From Desulfobacteraceae bacterium (lineage in GTDB: Bacteria; Desulfobacterota; Desulfobacteria; Desulfobacterales; UBA11574), in contig DAOVAE010000088.1 in assembly GCA_030671225.1 (NCBI GenBank), forward strand, positions 1-5,601: a stretch of DNA of 5,601 bases. The letters are read 5' to 3'. A program made the position numbers and the translations under genes. Within the stretch, counting starts at the first letter, position 1; each line of letters begins with the position of its first letter. This document shows, one piece after another, positions 1-4,939 of the stretch. The notes below the pieces were generated by a model. It was not told the origin of the DNA. It saw only the letters and a program-made list of their open reading frames with translations, and did no database searches.

Positions 1-238
1 CACAGACAACGATTCCCAAGGACGCATTTCTTAAAAATGATGCTCCGTGCGGTTTTGCTTTTGAAAGTTTTTCGAGTACACTGTGATCCGTAACAACGAC
101 AAATTCCCAGGGGTTAAATCCTCTTGATGAAGGCGAACGCAGCGCTGCTTCAATTAGCATATCGATTTTTTCGGCCTCCACCGGTTTTTCCTGGTATTGA
201 CGGATGCTTCTACGTTTTTGAATAAGAGATAAAAACAT
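1..238 (-). CDS. Nitroreductase family protein, N-terminal part (runs off left edge)
   Basis: The reverse strand reads from an ATG at 238-236 for 79 codons without a stop and leaves the window, so only the N-terminus is visible. Residues 4-15 (SLIQKRRSIRQY) carry the RRSxRxY motif that contacts the FMN phosphate in the nitroreductase fold. Residues 34-49 (RSPSSRGFNPWEFVVV) match the second family signature, in which the usual S/N-x-QPW appears as FNPW. The family consists of FMN-dependent, usually dimeric cytoplasmic oxidoreductases that use NAD(P)H to reduce nitro compounds, quinones or flavins; some members act in cofactor biosynthesis, so the substrate cannot be named. Full members are about 170-220 residues, so roughly half is missing. 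The start is supported by GGAGAGGAG at 255-247, 8 nt upstream of the ATG. The gene is divergent from the radical SAM gene. Family call secure, exact function unknown. Confidence 0.88.
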   Translation of the reverse strand, partial: MFLSLIQKRRSIRQYQEKPVEAEKIDMLIEAALRSPSSRGFNPWEFVVVTDHSVLEKLSKAKPHGASFLRNASLGIVVC

Positions 239-246
239 AAGTCTTT

Positions 247-255
247 CTCCTCTCC
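247..255 (-). promoter_or_regulatory. Ribosome binding site of the nitroreductase gene
   Basis: GGAGAGGAG on the minus strand lies 8 nt upstream of the ATG at 238. It fixes the start of the partial gene. Confidence 0.75.
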
Positions 256-282
256 GGCTTGCAGAATTTAGGTTATATTTAA

Positions 283-311
283 ATTATGACAAAACTATGA
301 TAAAGATTCAA
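283..311 (-). promoter_or_regulatory. Predicted sigma-70 promoter for the nitroreductase gene
   Basis: On the minus strand TTGAAT (311-306, 4 of 6 matches to the -35 consensus) is followed after exactly 17 nt by CATAAT (288-283, 5 of 6 matches to the -10). This would start transcription around 275, about 37 nt upstream of the ATG at 238. It is a prediction from consensus and spacing only. Confidence 0.5.
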
Positions 312-349
312 GTTAAATAGGACGATCCGGTACCATCTGCCGGAGCTAT

Positions 350-418
350 CCCGCCAACCAAGCCCGCCCGGCATTCGCCTGAGGCGCAGCCGATGGCGGA
401 CGGGCAAAGCGAGGCGGC
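350..418. repeat. GC-rich inverted-repeat element (REP-like, hairpin-forming)
   Basis: A very GC-rich block lies in an otherwise AT-rich spacer. GCCCGCCCG (362-370) can pair with CGGACGGGC (397-405), 8 of 9 positions. Outside this, CCGCC (351-355) can pair with GGCGG (413-417), leaving an internal loop of AACCAA against AAAGCGA. Inside is the near-perfect palindrome CGCCTGAGGCG (376-386), and CGGC (369-372) could alternatively pair with GCCG (389-392). The stem-loop-stem layout and contrasting composition resemble dispersed intergenic repeats (REP/BIME-like) rather than a terminator: no T-run follows on either strand. Only one copy is visible, so its repetitive nature is inference. It lies between two divergent genes, about 65 nt before the radical SAM start. 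Confidence 0.55.
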
Positions 419-440
419 CTGGGACACAAGCGGAAAAGCT

Positions 441-485
441 ATGCATTCACAAAAAAAATCAGTAAGCAGGAAAAGCGAGAAATGA
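441..485 (+). CDS. Possible 14-codon leader ORF overlapping the radical SAM start
   Basis: An ATG at 441, preceded by GGA at 432-434 (6 nt spacing), reads MHSQKKSVSRKSEK and stops at TGA 483-485. The stop overlaps the radical SAM start codon as ATGA (482-485), the arrangement used for translational coupling. The main gene has only a weak Shine-Dalgarno (AGGA, 468-471, 10 nt from its ATG), which could make coupling useful. Against it, the peptide is very short, resembles nothing known, and an ATGA junction arises easily by chance. Treat as a candidate only. Confidence 0.2.
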   Translation: MHSQKKSVSRKSEK

Positions 486-2209
486 AAATACTGTTGATAT
501 ATCCGTACTGGCTTGAAAAACGGAGCAACACCGATGATGTGGTGATTCCGCCCATCGGCATCTACTATGTAGGTGCTGTATTAAAAGAAAATCATTATGA
601 TGTCGAGATATTGAACTGGTGTAAAATAAATAAAACACCTGAAAAAATAAATGAAATCCTGCTTGAAAAAAAGCCCGATGTCATAGGATTTTCTATTTTG
701 CAGGCAAACCGCTGGGGAGGCATAGAGATCGCTCAAATCGCCAAACAGATCGATCCAAAGGTGAAAATTGTTTTTGGCGGAGCAAGCGCTACCTTTTTAT
801 GGGAGCATTTTTTAACCCATTTCCCGCAAATTGATTTTGTGGTTATCGGCGAAGGAGAATACACATTTTTAAATCTGATCAAATGGATTGAAAAAGGAGA
901 AGAGGAACAGGTAGGGAATATTAGAGGTATTGCTTTCAGGAAAGACGGCAAGATTGTCCGGACAGAACCCGTCTGGCCGATTCAAGATCTTGATCAGCTA
1001 CCTGTACCGGCAAAGTATTTTGAATATCAGCATCTATCTTTAACCCGGGGTTGTCCGGGGAAGTGCACATTTTGCGGTTCACCTAAATTTTGGGGCCCTA
1101 AGGTCAGGTTTCATTCTGTCGACTATTTTGTTGAAGAACTCGAACTCCTTTATAAAAGGGGTGTCAACTTTTTTTATTTTTCGGATGACACCTTCAGTAT
1201 CAACAAAAAACATGTGATCGAGATTTGCAAAAAAATCATTAAAAAAAATCTTAAGATCGTGTGGAATGCCGTATCCAGGGTCAATTATATGAGTGAAGAG
1301 ATTCTTTCCTGGATGAGAAAGGCCGGCTGCATTCAAATCAGTTACGGAGTAGAAAGTGGTTCTAAAAAAATTCGAGATTCTTTAAACAAGAAAATCACGA
1401 ATAGTGAAATCGAAAAAGCTTTTGACGTCACCTCAAAATACGGCATTTTACCCAGGGCTTATTTTATCTATGGCTGCCCCGGAGAAAACCGGGAAACAAT
1501 TCAAGAAACCACCGATTTGATTAAAAGGATCAAACCCCTGGTCATCCATTTCTTTGTCCTTTCTCTATTTCCGGGAACCACACTCTATACTGAATATAAG
1601 AAACGATTTAACGTGTCGGATGACATCTGGTTAAATCGAATAGAAGATATCAAGTATTTTGAAACAGATCCTAAATTATCCCGTGAAGTTATACACTCCT
1701 TTGGGGAAAAATTGAGGTTCAAATATTATGAAGTACTTCCTGCAATTGTCGATGGCATTGAGCTTATCGACAAAAAAGAATTTTATCCCTTGCATGCCGA
1801 TTTTTGCTCTAGACTCGGAATGACCTTTGACCATGGTGATTATGCCGGGAATGAAGCCATCAAGGGAAAAGAAAAGATCGCTGAAAAGTTATACATAAAA
1901 GCTTTGAAATACTTCCCTGACCCACGCGCTTACCTGGGGCTGGGTATCTTAAATCAAAAGAAAAGATCATATCATGAATCGGTTGTAATTCTTTCAAAAG
2001 GTGTTAAGCATTTCCCTGACAATGAGCAACTCTACATGTGTCTGGGGATAAGTCATATGAATTTAGGCGCTTTTGAAACGGCGCTCTCGTTTTTTTTAAA
2101 ACTACAACATTCAAAACAAGCTTTGGGCTTTATCGTTAGCTGTTATAATGCATTGAATGATTTTGAAAAAGCATCAGCGTATCACAAAAAGTATGAGTCT
2201 ACAGCATGA
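482..2209 (+). CDS. B12-binding domain radical SAM protein with C-terminal TPR-like repeats
   Basis: A 575-residue cytoplasmic iron-sulfur enzyme. Residues 1-140 form a cobalamin-binding Rossmann-type domain: MKILLIYPYW, then IPPIGIYYVGAVLK (22-35), PDVIGFS (65-71), KIVFGG (95-100) and GEGE (123-126). It lacks the DxHxxG motif of methionine-synthase-type B12 domains, which is usual for radical SAM members of this class. The radical SAM core spans about 183-400: the CxxxCxxC cluster motif is C191, C195, C198 (RGCPGKCTFCG), followed by YGVESGS (288-294), the SAM-binding region, and GCPGE (331-335). Residues about 460-575 are helical repeats resembling three TPRs, with typical L/Y-G-A spacing, probably a partner-binding tail. 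Relatives perform methylations or rearrangements in tetrapyrrole, hopanoid, antibiotic or lipid pathways; the substrate is unknown and no pathway genes flank it. It is Lys- and AT-rich. Start chosen because MKILLIYP is the family's canonical first strand. Confidence 0.9.
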   Translation: MKILLIYPYWLEKRSNTDDVVIPPIGIYYVGAVLKENHYDVEILNWCKINKTPEKINEILLEKKPDVIGFSILQANRWGGIEIAQIAKQIDPKVKIVFGGASATFLWEHFLTHFPQIDFVVIGEGEYTFLNLIKWIEKGEEEQVGNIRGIAFRKDGKIVRTEPVWPIQDLDQLPVPAKYFEYQHLSLTRGCPGKCTFCGSPKFWGPKVRFHSVDYFVEELELLYKRGVNFFYFSDDTFSINKKHVIEICKKIIKKNLKIVWNAVSRVNYMSEEILSWMRKAGCIQISYGVESGSKKIRDSLNKKITNSEIEKAFDVTSKYGILPRAYFIYGCPGENRETIQETTDLIKRIKPLVIHFFVLSLFPGTTLYTEYKKRFNVSDDIWLNRIEDIKYFETDPKLSREVIHSFGEKLRFKYYEVLPAIVDGIELIDKKEFYPLHADFCSRLGMTFDHGDYAGNEAIKGKEKIAEKLYIKALKYFPDPRAYLGLGILNQKKRSYHESVVILSKGVKHFPDNEQLYMCLGISHMNLGAFETALSFFLKLQHSKQALGFIVSCYNALNDFEKASAYHKKYESTA

Positions 2210-2240
2210 AATAATTTTTTTTGTCGTTGGACGAAGATGA

Positions 2241-2256
2241 TTTGACAACTGTCAAA
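2241..2256. promoter_or_regulatory. Operator-like palindrome TTTGACA-AC-TGTCAAA
   Basis: Two perfect 7-bp arms separated by 2 bp lie 32 nt after the radical SAM stop and 13 nt before a TTGACT element that could be a -35 box. With a one-base bulge the arms extend to TGAT...ATCA. Size and symmetry fit a dimeric repressor site. It is too AT-rich and has too short a loop for a terminator. No regulator gene is adjacent. Confidence 0.3.
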
Positions 2257-2590
2257 ATCAGGATTTTATTGACTTAACAATCACAATTTATGATATCTGT
2301 AATACCTTTAGATTTGGGATACAGTGGCCAGATATCCCTCGTTCCATTTCGTTTAGAAATCTTGAATTTTTAGGAATTGTCAAATTGGCACGTAAACTTA
2401 TATTTTCAGACGATTTCACAACCCCAACATATTGAATCAGACTAAAGTTTTTTATTTAAGACACCTCGTTTACATTCCCAAATAGATTGTTATTTTGAGT
2501 TAATTAAAAGTGTGACAGCCAGGTTTTATTTTAATCTTTCGGGATAACGCTACATTGTTTGTATTAATTTAACTTACTAATTTTTACATA

Positions 2591-2597
2591 GGGAGGT
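2591..2597 (+). promoter_or_regulatory. Strong ribosome binding site of the SYLF gene
   Basis: GGGAGGT sits 6 nt before the ATG at 2604 and confirms that start; the signal peptide begins right there. Confidence 0.8.
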
Positions 2598-2603
2598 AAG
2601 CCA

Positions 2604-3305
2604 ATGAAAAAAACAGGTTTAAGATTCAAAAACGTTCTATTTGCAGTGATTATAAGCACTATGGTTGTCGGATATGCAATCCCGGCAACAGCGGCTGAGC
2701 CCATTGAGCAGCAAGGGCTTGTGGACAAGGCGCGTGTAACGTTTGAAAGCCTCATGACAGATAAAAACCAGTCATGGTTAAATGAAAACCTGAACCAGGC
2801 CAAAGGACTGATCATCATTCCGAGTTTGCTGAAGGCCGGATTTGTCATTGGGGGTTCTGGCGGCAGTGGCGTGCTAGTTGTCAAAGACGATAAAACCAAA
2901 CAATGGAGTCAACCAGCGTTTTACACCCTTGGTTCTGCAACCTTTGGGCTTCAGATCGGTGCCGAGGCAGCGGAAGTTATTATGATGGTGAGGACCCAGA
3001 AGGCTGTGGATGCACTGTTTACCTCTTCTTTCAAGCTAGGGGGTGATACTTCCATCGCCGTTGGGCCGGTGGGTGCAGGTGTCAAATCGAATATCGTGGC
3101 TGACATTCTTTCCTTTTCGCGAACAAAGGGCGCTTACGCGGGTGTTTCATTGGAGGGCGCTGTCATCAAGACGAAGGACAAATGGAATGAAGCTTATTAT
3201 GGCAAAGCAGTAAGCCCCGTCGATATTATCGTGAAGCGATCTGTCAGTAACCCCGGATCAAAGGCTTTGCGTACAAAAGTGGCTGAGGCTGTAGGCGACA
3301 AATAA
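2604..3305 (+). CDS. Secreted SYLF/Ysc84-domain (lipid-binding) protein
   Basis: A 233-residue exported protein. Residues 1-30 form a Sec signal peptide: positive MKKTGLRFKN, hydrophobic VLFAVIISTMVVGYAI, then PATAA with cleavage expected after A30 or A31. The mature part begins with a short helical segment (about 36-66), followed by AKGLIIIPSLLKAGFVIGGS (66-85), the hallmark entry into the SYLF (Ysc84, formerly DUF500) domain. Then come GSGVLVVK (87-94), WSQPAFYTLGSATFGLQIGA (101-120), a core family signature, and SIAVGPVGAGV (150-160) with AYAGVSLEGAVIKTK (177-191). Eukaryotic SYLF proteins bind phosphoinositides; bacterial ones are secreted, with a proposed lipid or envelope role that remains poorly defined. 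Length is normal for a bacterial member and nothing appears broken. It stands alone with its own strong Shine-Dalgarno. The last three codons are GGC GAC AAA before TAA. Confidence 0.92.
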   Translation: MKKTGLRFKNVLFAVIISTMVVGYAIPATAAEPIEQQGLVDKARVTFESLMTDKNQSWLNENLNQAKGLIIIPSLLKAGFVIGGSGGSGVLVVKDDKTKQWSQPAFYTLGSATFGLQIGAEAAEVIMMVRTQKAVDALFTSSFKLGGDTSIAVGPVGAGVKSNIVADILSFSRTKGAYAGVSLEGAVIKTKDKWNEAYYGKAVSPVDIIVKRSVSNPGSKALRTKVAEAVGDK

Positions 3306-3405
3306 AATACGGTGTTTCCAAGGCGCCTGATGGTACCGTGAAACTTGCCGTGACGGTGATCTTTCTGACATTGTTTAGCCATGCTGAAGGATATCAGTTC
3401 TAAGT

Positions 3406-3421
3406 ACACTTTTAAAAGTGT
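3406..3421. promoter_or_regulatory. Perfect 16-bp palindrome ACACTTTTAAAAGTGT
   Basis: The sequence equals its own reverse complement with no spacer. Such a gapless palindrome fits a symmetric DNA-binding protein site better than an RNA hairpin, since no loop remains. Ten of its bases (TTAAAAGTGT) recur in the same orientation at 2504-2513, upstream of the SYLF gene. The function is not known. Confidence 0.3.
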
Positions 3422-3592
3422 CGAGTGCATGTAGCTATTATTCTGTAAATATCAGACCTTCAAAATCGCTGTGATATCATTTTTTCGATAGGGGTAAATC
3501 CATTTCGCAGGGTTTGCCTTTTTGATTTTATTGATATATGTAATCAGCATGAATTGATTTCAGGATGTGTTACTGGTAAGAAATGTCAGGTT

Positions 3593-3622
3593 TTGACAAG
3601 CCCGATTTTCATGGGGTAATCT
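3593..3622 (+). promoter_or_regulatory. Weak predicted promoter upstream of the host-attachment-like gene
   Basis: A consensus -35 box TTGACA (3593-3598) is followed after 18 nt by TAATCT (3617-3622), which matches the -10 consensus at only 3 of 6 positions. It would give a leader of about 200 nt that includes the small ORF at 3732-3830. The -35 is good and the -10 poor. Confidence 0.3.
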
Positions 3623-3731
3623 CAATGTATCAAAACAAATGCCAGATCTGAGATAAGGAATGGATATCACATGTTCACCTGATGTAGGACAGACAGTTCG
3701 GAGCAAAAAGTATAGCACGCTTTGGAGAATA

Positions 3732-3830
3732 ATGGAGAAAAGGGAGATTTGGCAAAGCGCCTTTTATGCCTGTCATTTCAAACAATACGGTTTGAATCCT
3801 TATTTACTACAAATGGGGGGAAGCATATGA
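3732..3830 (+). CDS. Possible 32-residue leader ORF coupled to the next gene
   Basis: An ATG at 3732 with GGAG at 3724-3727 (4 nt spacing, rather short) opens a 32-codon frame. It begins MEKREIWQSAFYACHF and ends at TGA 3828-3830. The stop overlaps the ATG of the following gene as ATGA (3827-3830), allowing translational coupling. The peptide has no signal sequence or recognisable domain; it has several aromatic residues and one Cys. It could be a regulatory leader or a chance frame. The next gene has its own G-rich Shine-Dalgarno inside this ORF, so coupling is not required. Confidence 0.25.
   Translation: MEKREIWQSAFYACHFKQYGLNPYLLQMGGSI
3815..3820 (+). promoter_or_regulatory. Ribosome binding site deciding the start at 3827
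   Basis: GGGGGG lies 6 nt before ATG 3827. It supports this start over the in-frame TTG at 3722, which would add 35 residues not resembling the family. Confidence 0.6.
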
Positions 3831-4318
3831 GCGACTATCTGATTGTGGTGGTCAATCGTGCCCAAGCACGTTTTTTCACCCTTGAACCGGTTGAGTTTCC
3901 TGAGCTGGAATCCGGTCCCAGGTTGACCGCCCATACAGAACTCGAAAATCCAGAGATATTAGATGCCAAAGAAATGTACACGGATTCCAAGACAGGTCGC
4001 GGCGCGGCCCCTCAGGGGGGAAGCGTCCACGGCTATGACGATAAACGAGACAAGCACCTGGATGAATTGAGACGCCGTTTTGCCGTCAGGGTCCTTGAGC
4101 ATATTCAGAAGCTTGCCAGGGCTGAACGGGTTCATATGGTCATACTGGCGGCATCAGCACGGATGCGCAGATTTCTATATCCCGATTTGGAAACTCTAAC
4201 ACGGGAGGGCTACCGGGTCTGCAAACTCTCAAAGAACATAATAAATTTATCTCCGCAGAAAATTCATGAATATTTGGCTGGAGACGGATTGGTCCCCAAA
4301 CAAAAAAAGCGTAGCTGA
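3827..4318 (+). CDS. Host-attachment (Host_attach)-like protein
   Basis: A 163-residue, probably cytoplasmic protein with no signal peptide or membrane segment. MSDYLIVVVNRAQARFFTLE (1-20) matches the first strand-helix of the 'protein required for attachment to host cells' family (PF10116 type), where a short hydrophobic strand precedes an A-x-A-R-x-F motif. After a polar, probably flexible section (about 40-75, including GRGAAPQGG) comes DKRDKHLDELRRRFAVRVLEHIQKLARA (72-99), the conserved helix with R-x-FA. Then follow the strand VHMVILAASARMRRFL (102-117) and the terminal KLSKNIINLSPQKIHEYL (133-150), the counterpart of the family's 'K-D-L-T...I...L' ending. The family was named from a plant-associated bacterium; its fold is thought to be related to the eRF1/Pelota middle domain, and its biochemical role is unclear. 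The name does not imply host interaction here. The start at 3827 gives a family-like N-terminus. It ends directly before an acetamidase remnant. Confidence 0.65.
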   Translation: MSDYLIVVVNRAQARFFTLEPVEFPELESGPRLTAHTELENPEILDAKEMYTDSKTGRGAAPQGGSVHGYDDKRDKHLDELRRRFAVRVLEHIQKLARAERVHMVILAASARMRRFLYPDLETLTREGYRVCKLSKNIINLSPQKIHEYLAGDGLVPKQKKRS

Positions 4319-4381
4319 CACCTTCGGACAGTTCCTGGTCGACGCACCGCTCGGATACAGCCTTAGCAAAAACAATTATAA

Positions 4382-4579
4382 GATTCCCAAATTGATCGAC
4401 ACTTGGACATTGACTCCGTGCTGGAGGGAACCATCCTTATCTGTCCAGTGAAAGTATCGCAAGATGGAGTGTATCTGGGAGATACTCACTCTATGCAAGG
4501 GGATGTCGAGATAGCCGGACACACAACAGATGTCTCAGCAGAGGTAACCCTGCATAGGTTGAACGGAGGGGAAAAATGA
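4382..4579 (+). pseudogene. 3' remnant of an acetamidase/formamidase gene
   Basis: A 65-codon open frame ending at TGA 4577-4579 reads like the C-terminus of the acetamidase/formamidase family, metal-dependent amidases that release ammonia from small amides. After DSQIDRHLDIDSVLEGT come ILICPVKV (18-25), VYLGDTHSMQGDVEIAG (30-46) and HTTDVSAEVTL (47-57). The family signature is roughly L-P-V-x-V...GD-x-H-x-x-QGDGE-x-x-G; here the glycine of QGDGE is valine. The frame is closed upstream by TAA at 4379-4381 and a TAG at 4364-4366, has no ATG before the internal Met, and no Shine-Dalgarno. Family members are about 300 residues, so some four-fifths is missing. The intact neighbouring gene ends at 4318, leaving no room for the rest. 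Most likely a deletion relic. A different frame across 4266-4451 is open by chance and resembles nothing. Confidence 0.7.
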
Positions 4580-4753
4580 AACTTATTTCTCTGAAAACGC
4601 GGCAAAGATTTAAAGATAATGAGGCCGCTGTATATCTATGTGTTATTTTTGAAATATTAAGCTTATATATATAATTAAAAAATTTTCAAGACCTTAGAAA
4701 CCACAACCTACGATAATATTATGAAATCTATATAGAATCCATTTTTGGTATTT

Positions 4754-4782
4754 TTGTTCATGATTGAGATACAAAATATGAT
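4754..4782 (+). promoter_or_regulatory. Predicted promoter of the GAF-domain gene
   Basis: TTGTTC (4754-4759) and TATGAT (4777-4782, 5 of 6 matches to the -10) are separated by exactly 17 nt. The start would fall near 4789, giving a leader of about 150 nt. The -35 box is weak, and AT-rich DNA offers many such matches. Confidence 0.35.
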
Positions 4783-4820
4783 GTGCAGGGTCCTACCAAA
4801 TGAATTTATCTCGAACATGA
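4758..4820. repeat. Imperfect 14-bp inverted repeat overlapping the GAF promoter
   Basis: TCATGATTGAGATA (4758-4771) and TATCTCGAACATGA (4807-4820) are inverted copies matching at 12 of 14 positions, separated by 35 nt. The left arm covers the promoter spacer. It could be a pair of operator half-sites, or an RNA stem if transcription starts further upstream. In AT-rich DNA a match of this quality is not far above chance. Confidence 0.25.
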
Positions 4821-4925
4821 TTTAAAATATAATCCAACTCAGGGAATTTGCCCTATGTTTTAAATAAAGGATCATAAATGGTATTTAACTGTACCAAAAT
4901 ATGGGTCTTTGTTGTTTATAGCATC

Positions 4926-4931
4926 AGGAGG
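4926..4931 (+). promoter_or_regulatory. Consensus ribosome binding site of the GAF gene
   Basis: AGGAGG lies 8 nt before ATG 4940, an ideal Shine-Dalgarno that fixes this start. Confidence 0.85.
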
Positions 4932-4939
4932 ATTTTCTA

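Larger units (their letters stand above)
2210..2603. other. AT-rich intergenic region between radical SAM and SYLF genes
   Basis: No credible gene is visible in these 394 bases. It holds a T-rich stretch just after the radical SAM stop (no strong hairpin before it, so no convincing terminator), a 16-bp interrupted palindrome at 2241-2256, a weak promoter-like TTGACT at 2269-2274, and an 8-bp inverted repeat GATATCTG (2292-2299) / CAGATATC (2329-2336). TTGTCAAA recurs at 2378-2385 as the reverse complement of part of the 2241 palindrome. If transcription begins near 2300, the SYLF message would have a leader of about 300 nt. Confidence 0.5.
3306..3731. other. Intergenic region after the SYLF gene
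   Basis: No convincing gene. Just after the SYLF stop, ACGGT (3309-3313), CCA (3318-3320), TGG (3331-3333) and ACCGT (3335-3339) could fold into a broken hairpin, but no U-run follows, so it is only a poor terminator candidate. The region also carries a perfect 16-bp palindrome at 3406-3421, a TGATATCA followed by T6 near 3475, and a TTGACA element at 3593-3598. Confidence 0.45.
4580..4939. other. AT-rich intergenic region before the GAF gene
   Basis: These 360 bases are strongly AT-rich and hold no gene I can support. They contain a promoter-like pair at 4754-4782, an imperfect 14-bp inverted repeat around it (4758-4771 and 4807-4820), and a small inverted repeat TGGTA/TACCA at 4879-4896. 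No terminator is evident for the upstream genes. Confidence 0.5.

Noticed and set aside
273..301. Plus-strand promoter TTATAT / TATGAT for the radical SAM gene
   Set aside because: The -10 and 17-nt spacing are fine, but the -35 matches at only 2 of 6 positions, and the GC-rich repeat would lie in the leader; not strong enough to annotate.
733..1336. Minus-strand open frames inside the radical SAM gene
   Set aside because: They lie opposite a well-supported gene with clear motifs and show no protein-like features of their own.
2384..2402. TTGGCACGTAAACTTAT as a sigma-54 promoter
   Set aside because: The -24 part fits (TGGCAC), but the -12 GC doublet is absent at the required spacing.
3309..3344. 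Rho-independent terminator after the SYLF gene
   Set aside because: Pairing is interrupted (ACGGT/ACCGT and CCA/TGG only) and no U-tract follows.
3306..3404. Open frame continuing in phase after the SYLF TAA for 32 codons
   Set aside because: The SYLF domain is already complete, and the extension (KYGVSKAPDGTVKLAV...) matches no known extension; probably chance.
2564..3430. Minus-strand open frames opposite and after the SYLF gene
   Set aside because: These are antisense shadows with low-complexity Ser/Thr/Pro-rich translations and no family resemblance.
3722..3826. Upstream TTG start extending the host-attachment-like protein by 35 residues
   Set aside because: The added residues do not resemble the family's N-terminus, and ATG 3827 has a six-G Shine-Dalgarno at good spacing followed by the canonical first strand.
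4266..4451. 61-codon frame overlapping the end of the host-attachment-like gene
   Set aside because: No recognisable similarity and no Shine-Dalgarno; it lies out of frame with both the intact gene and the amidase remnant.
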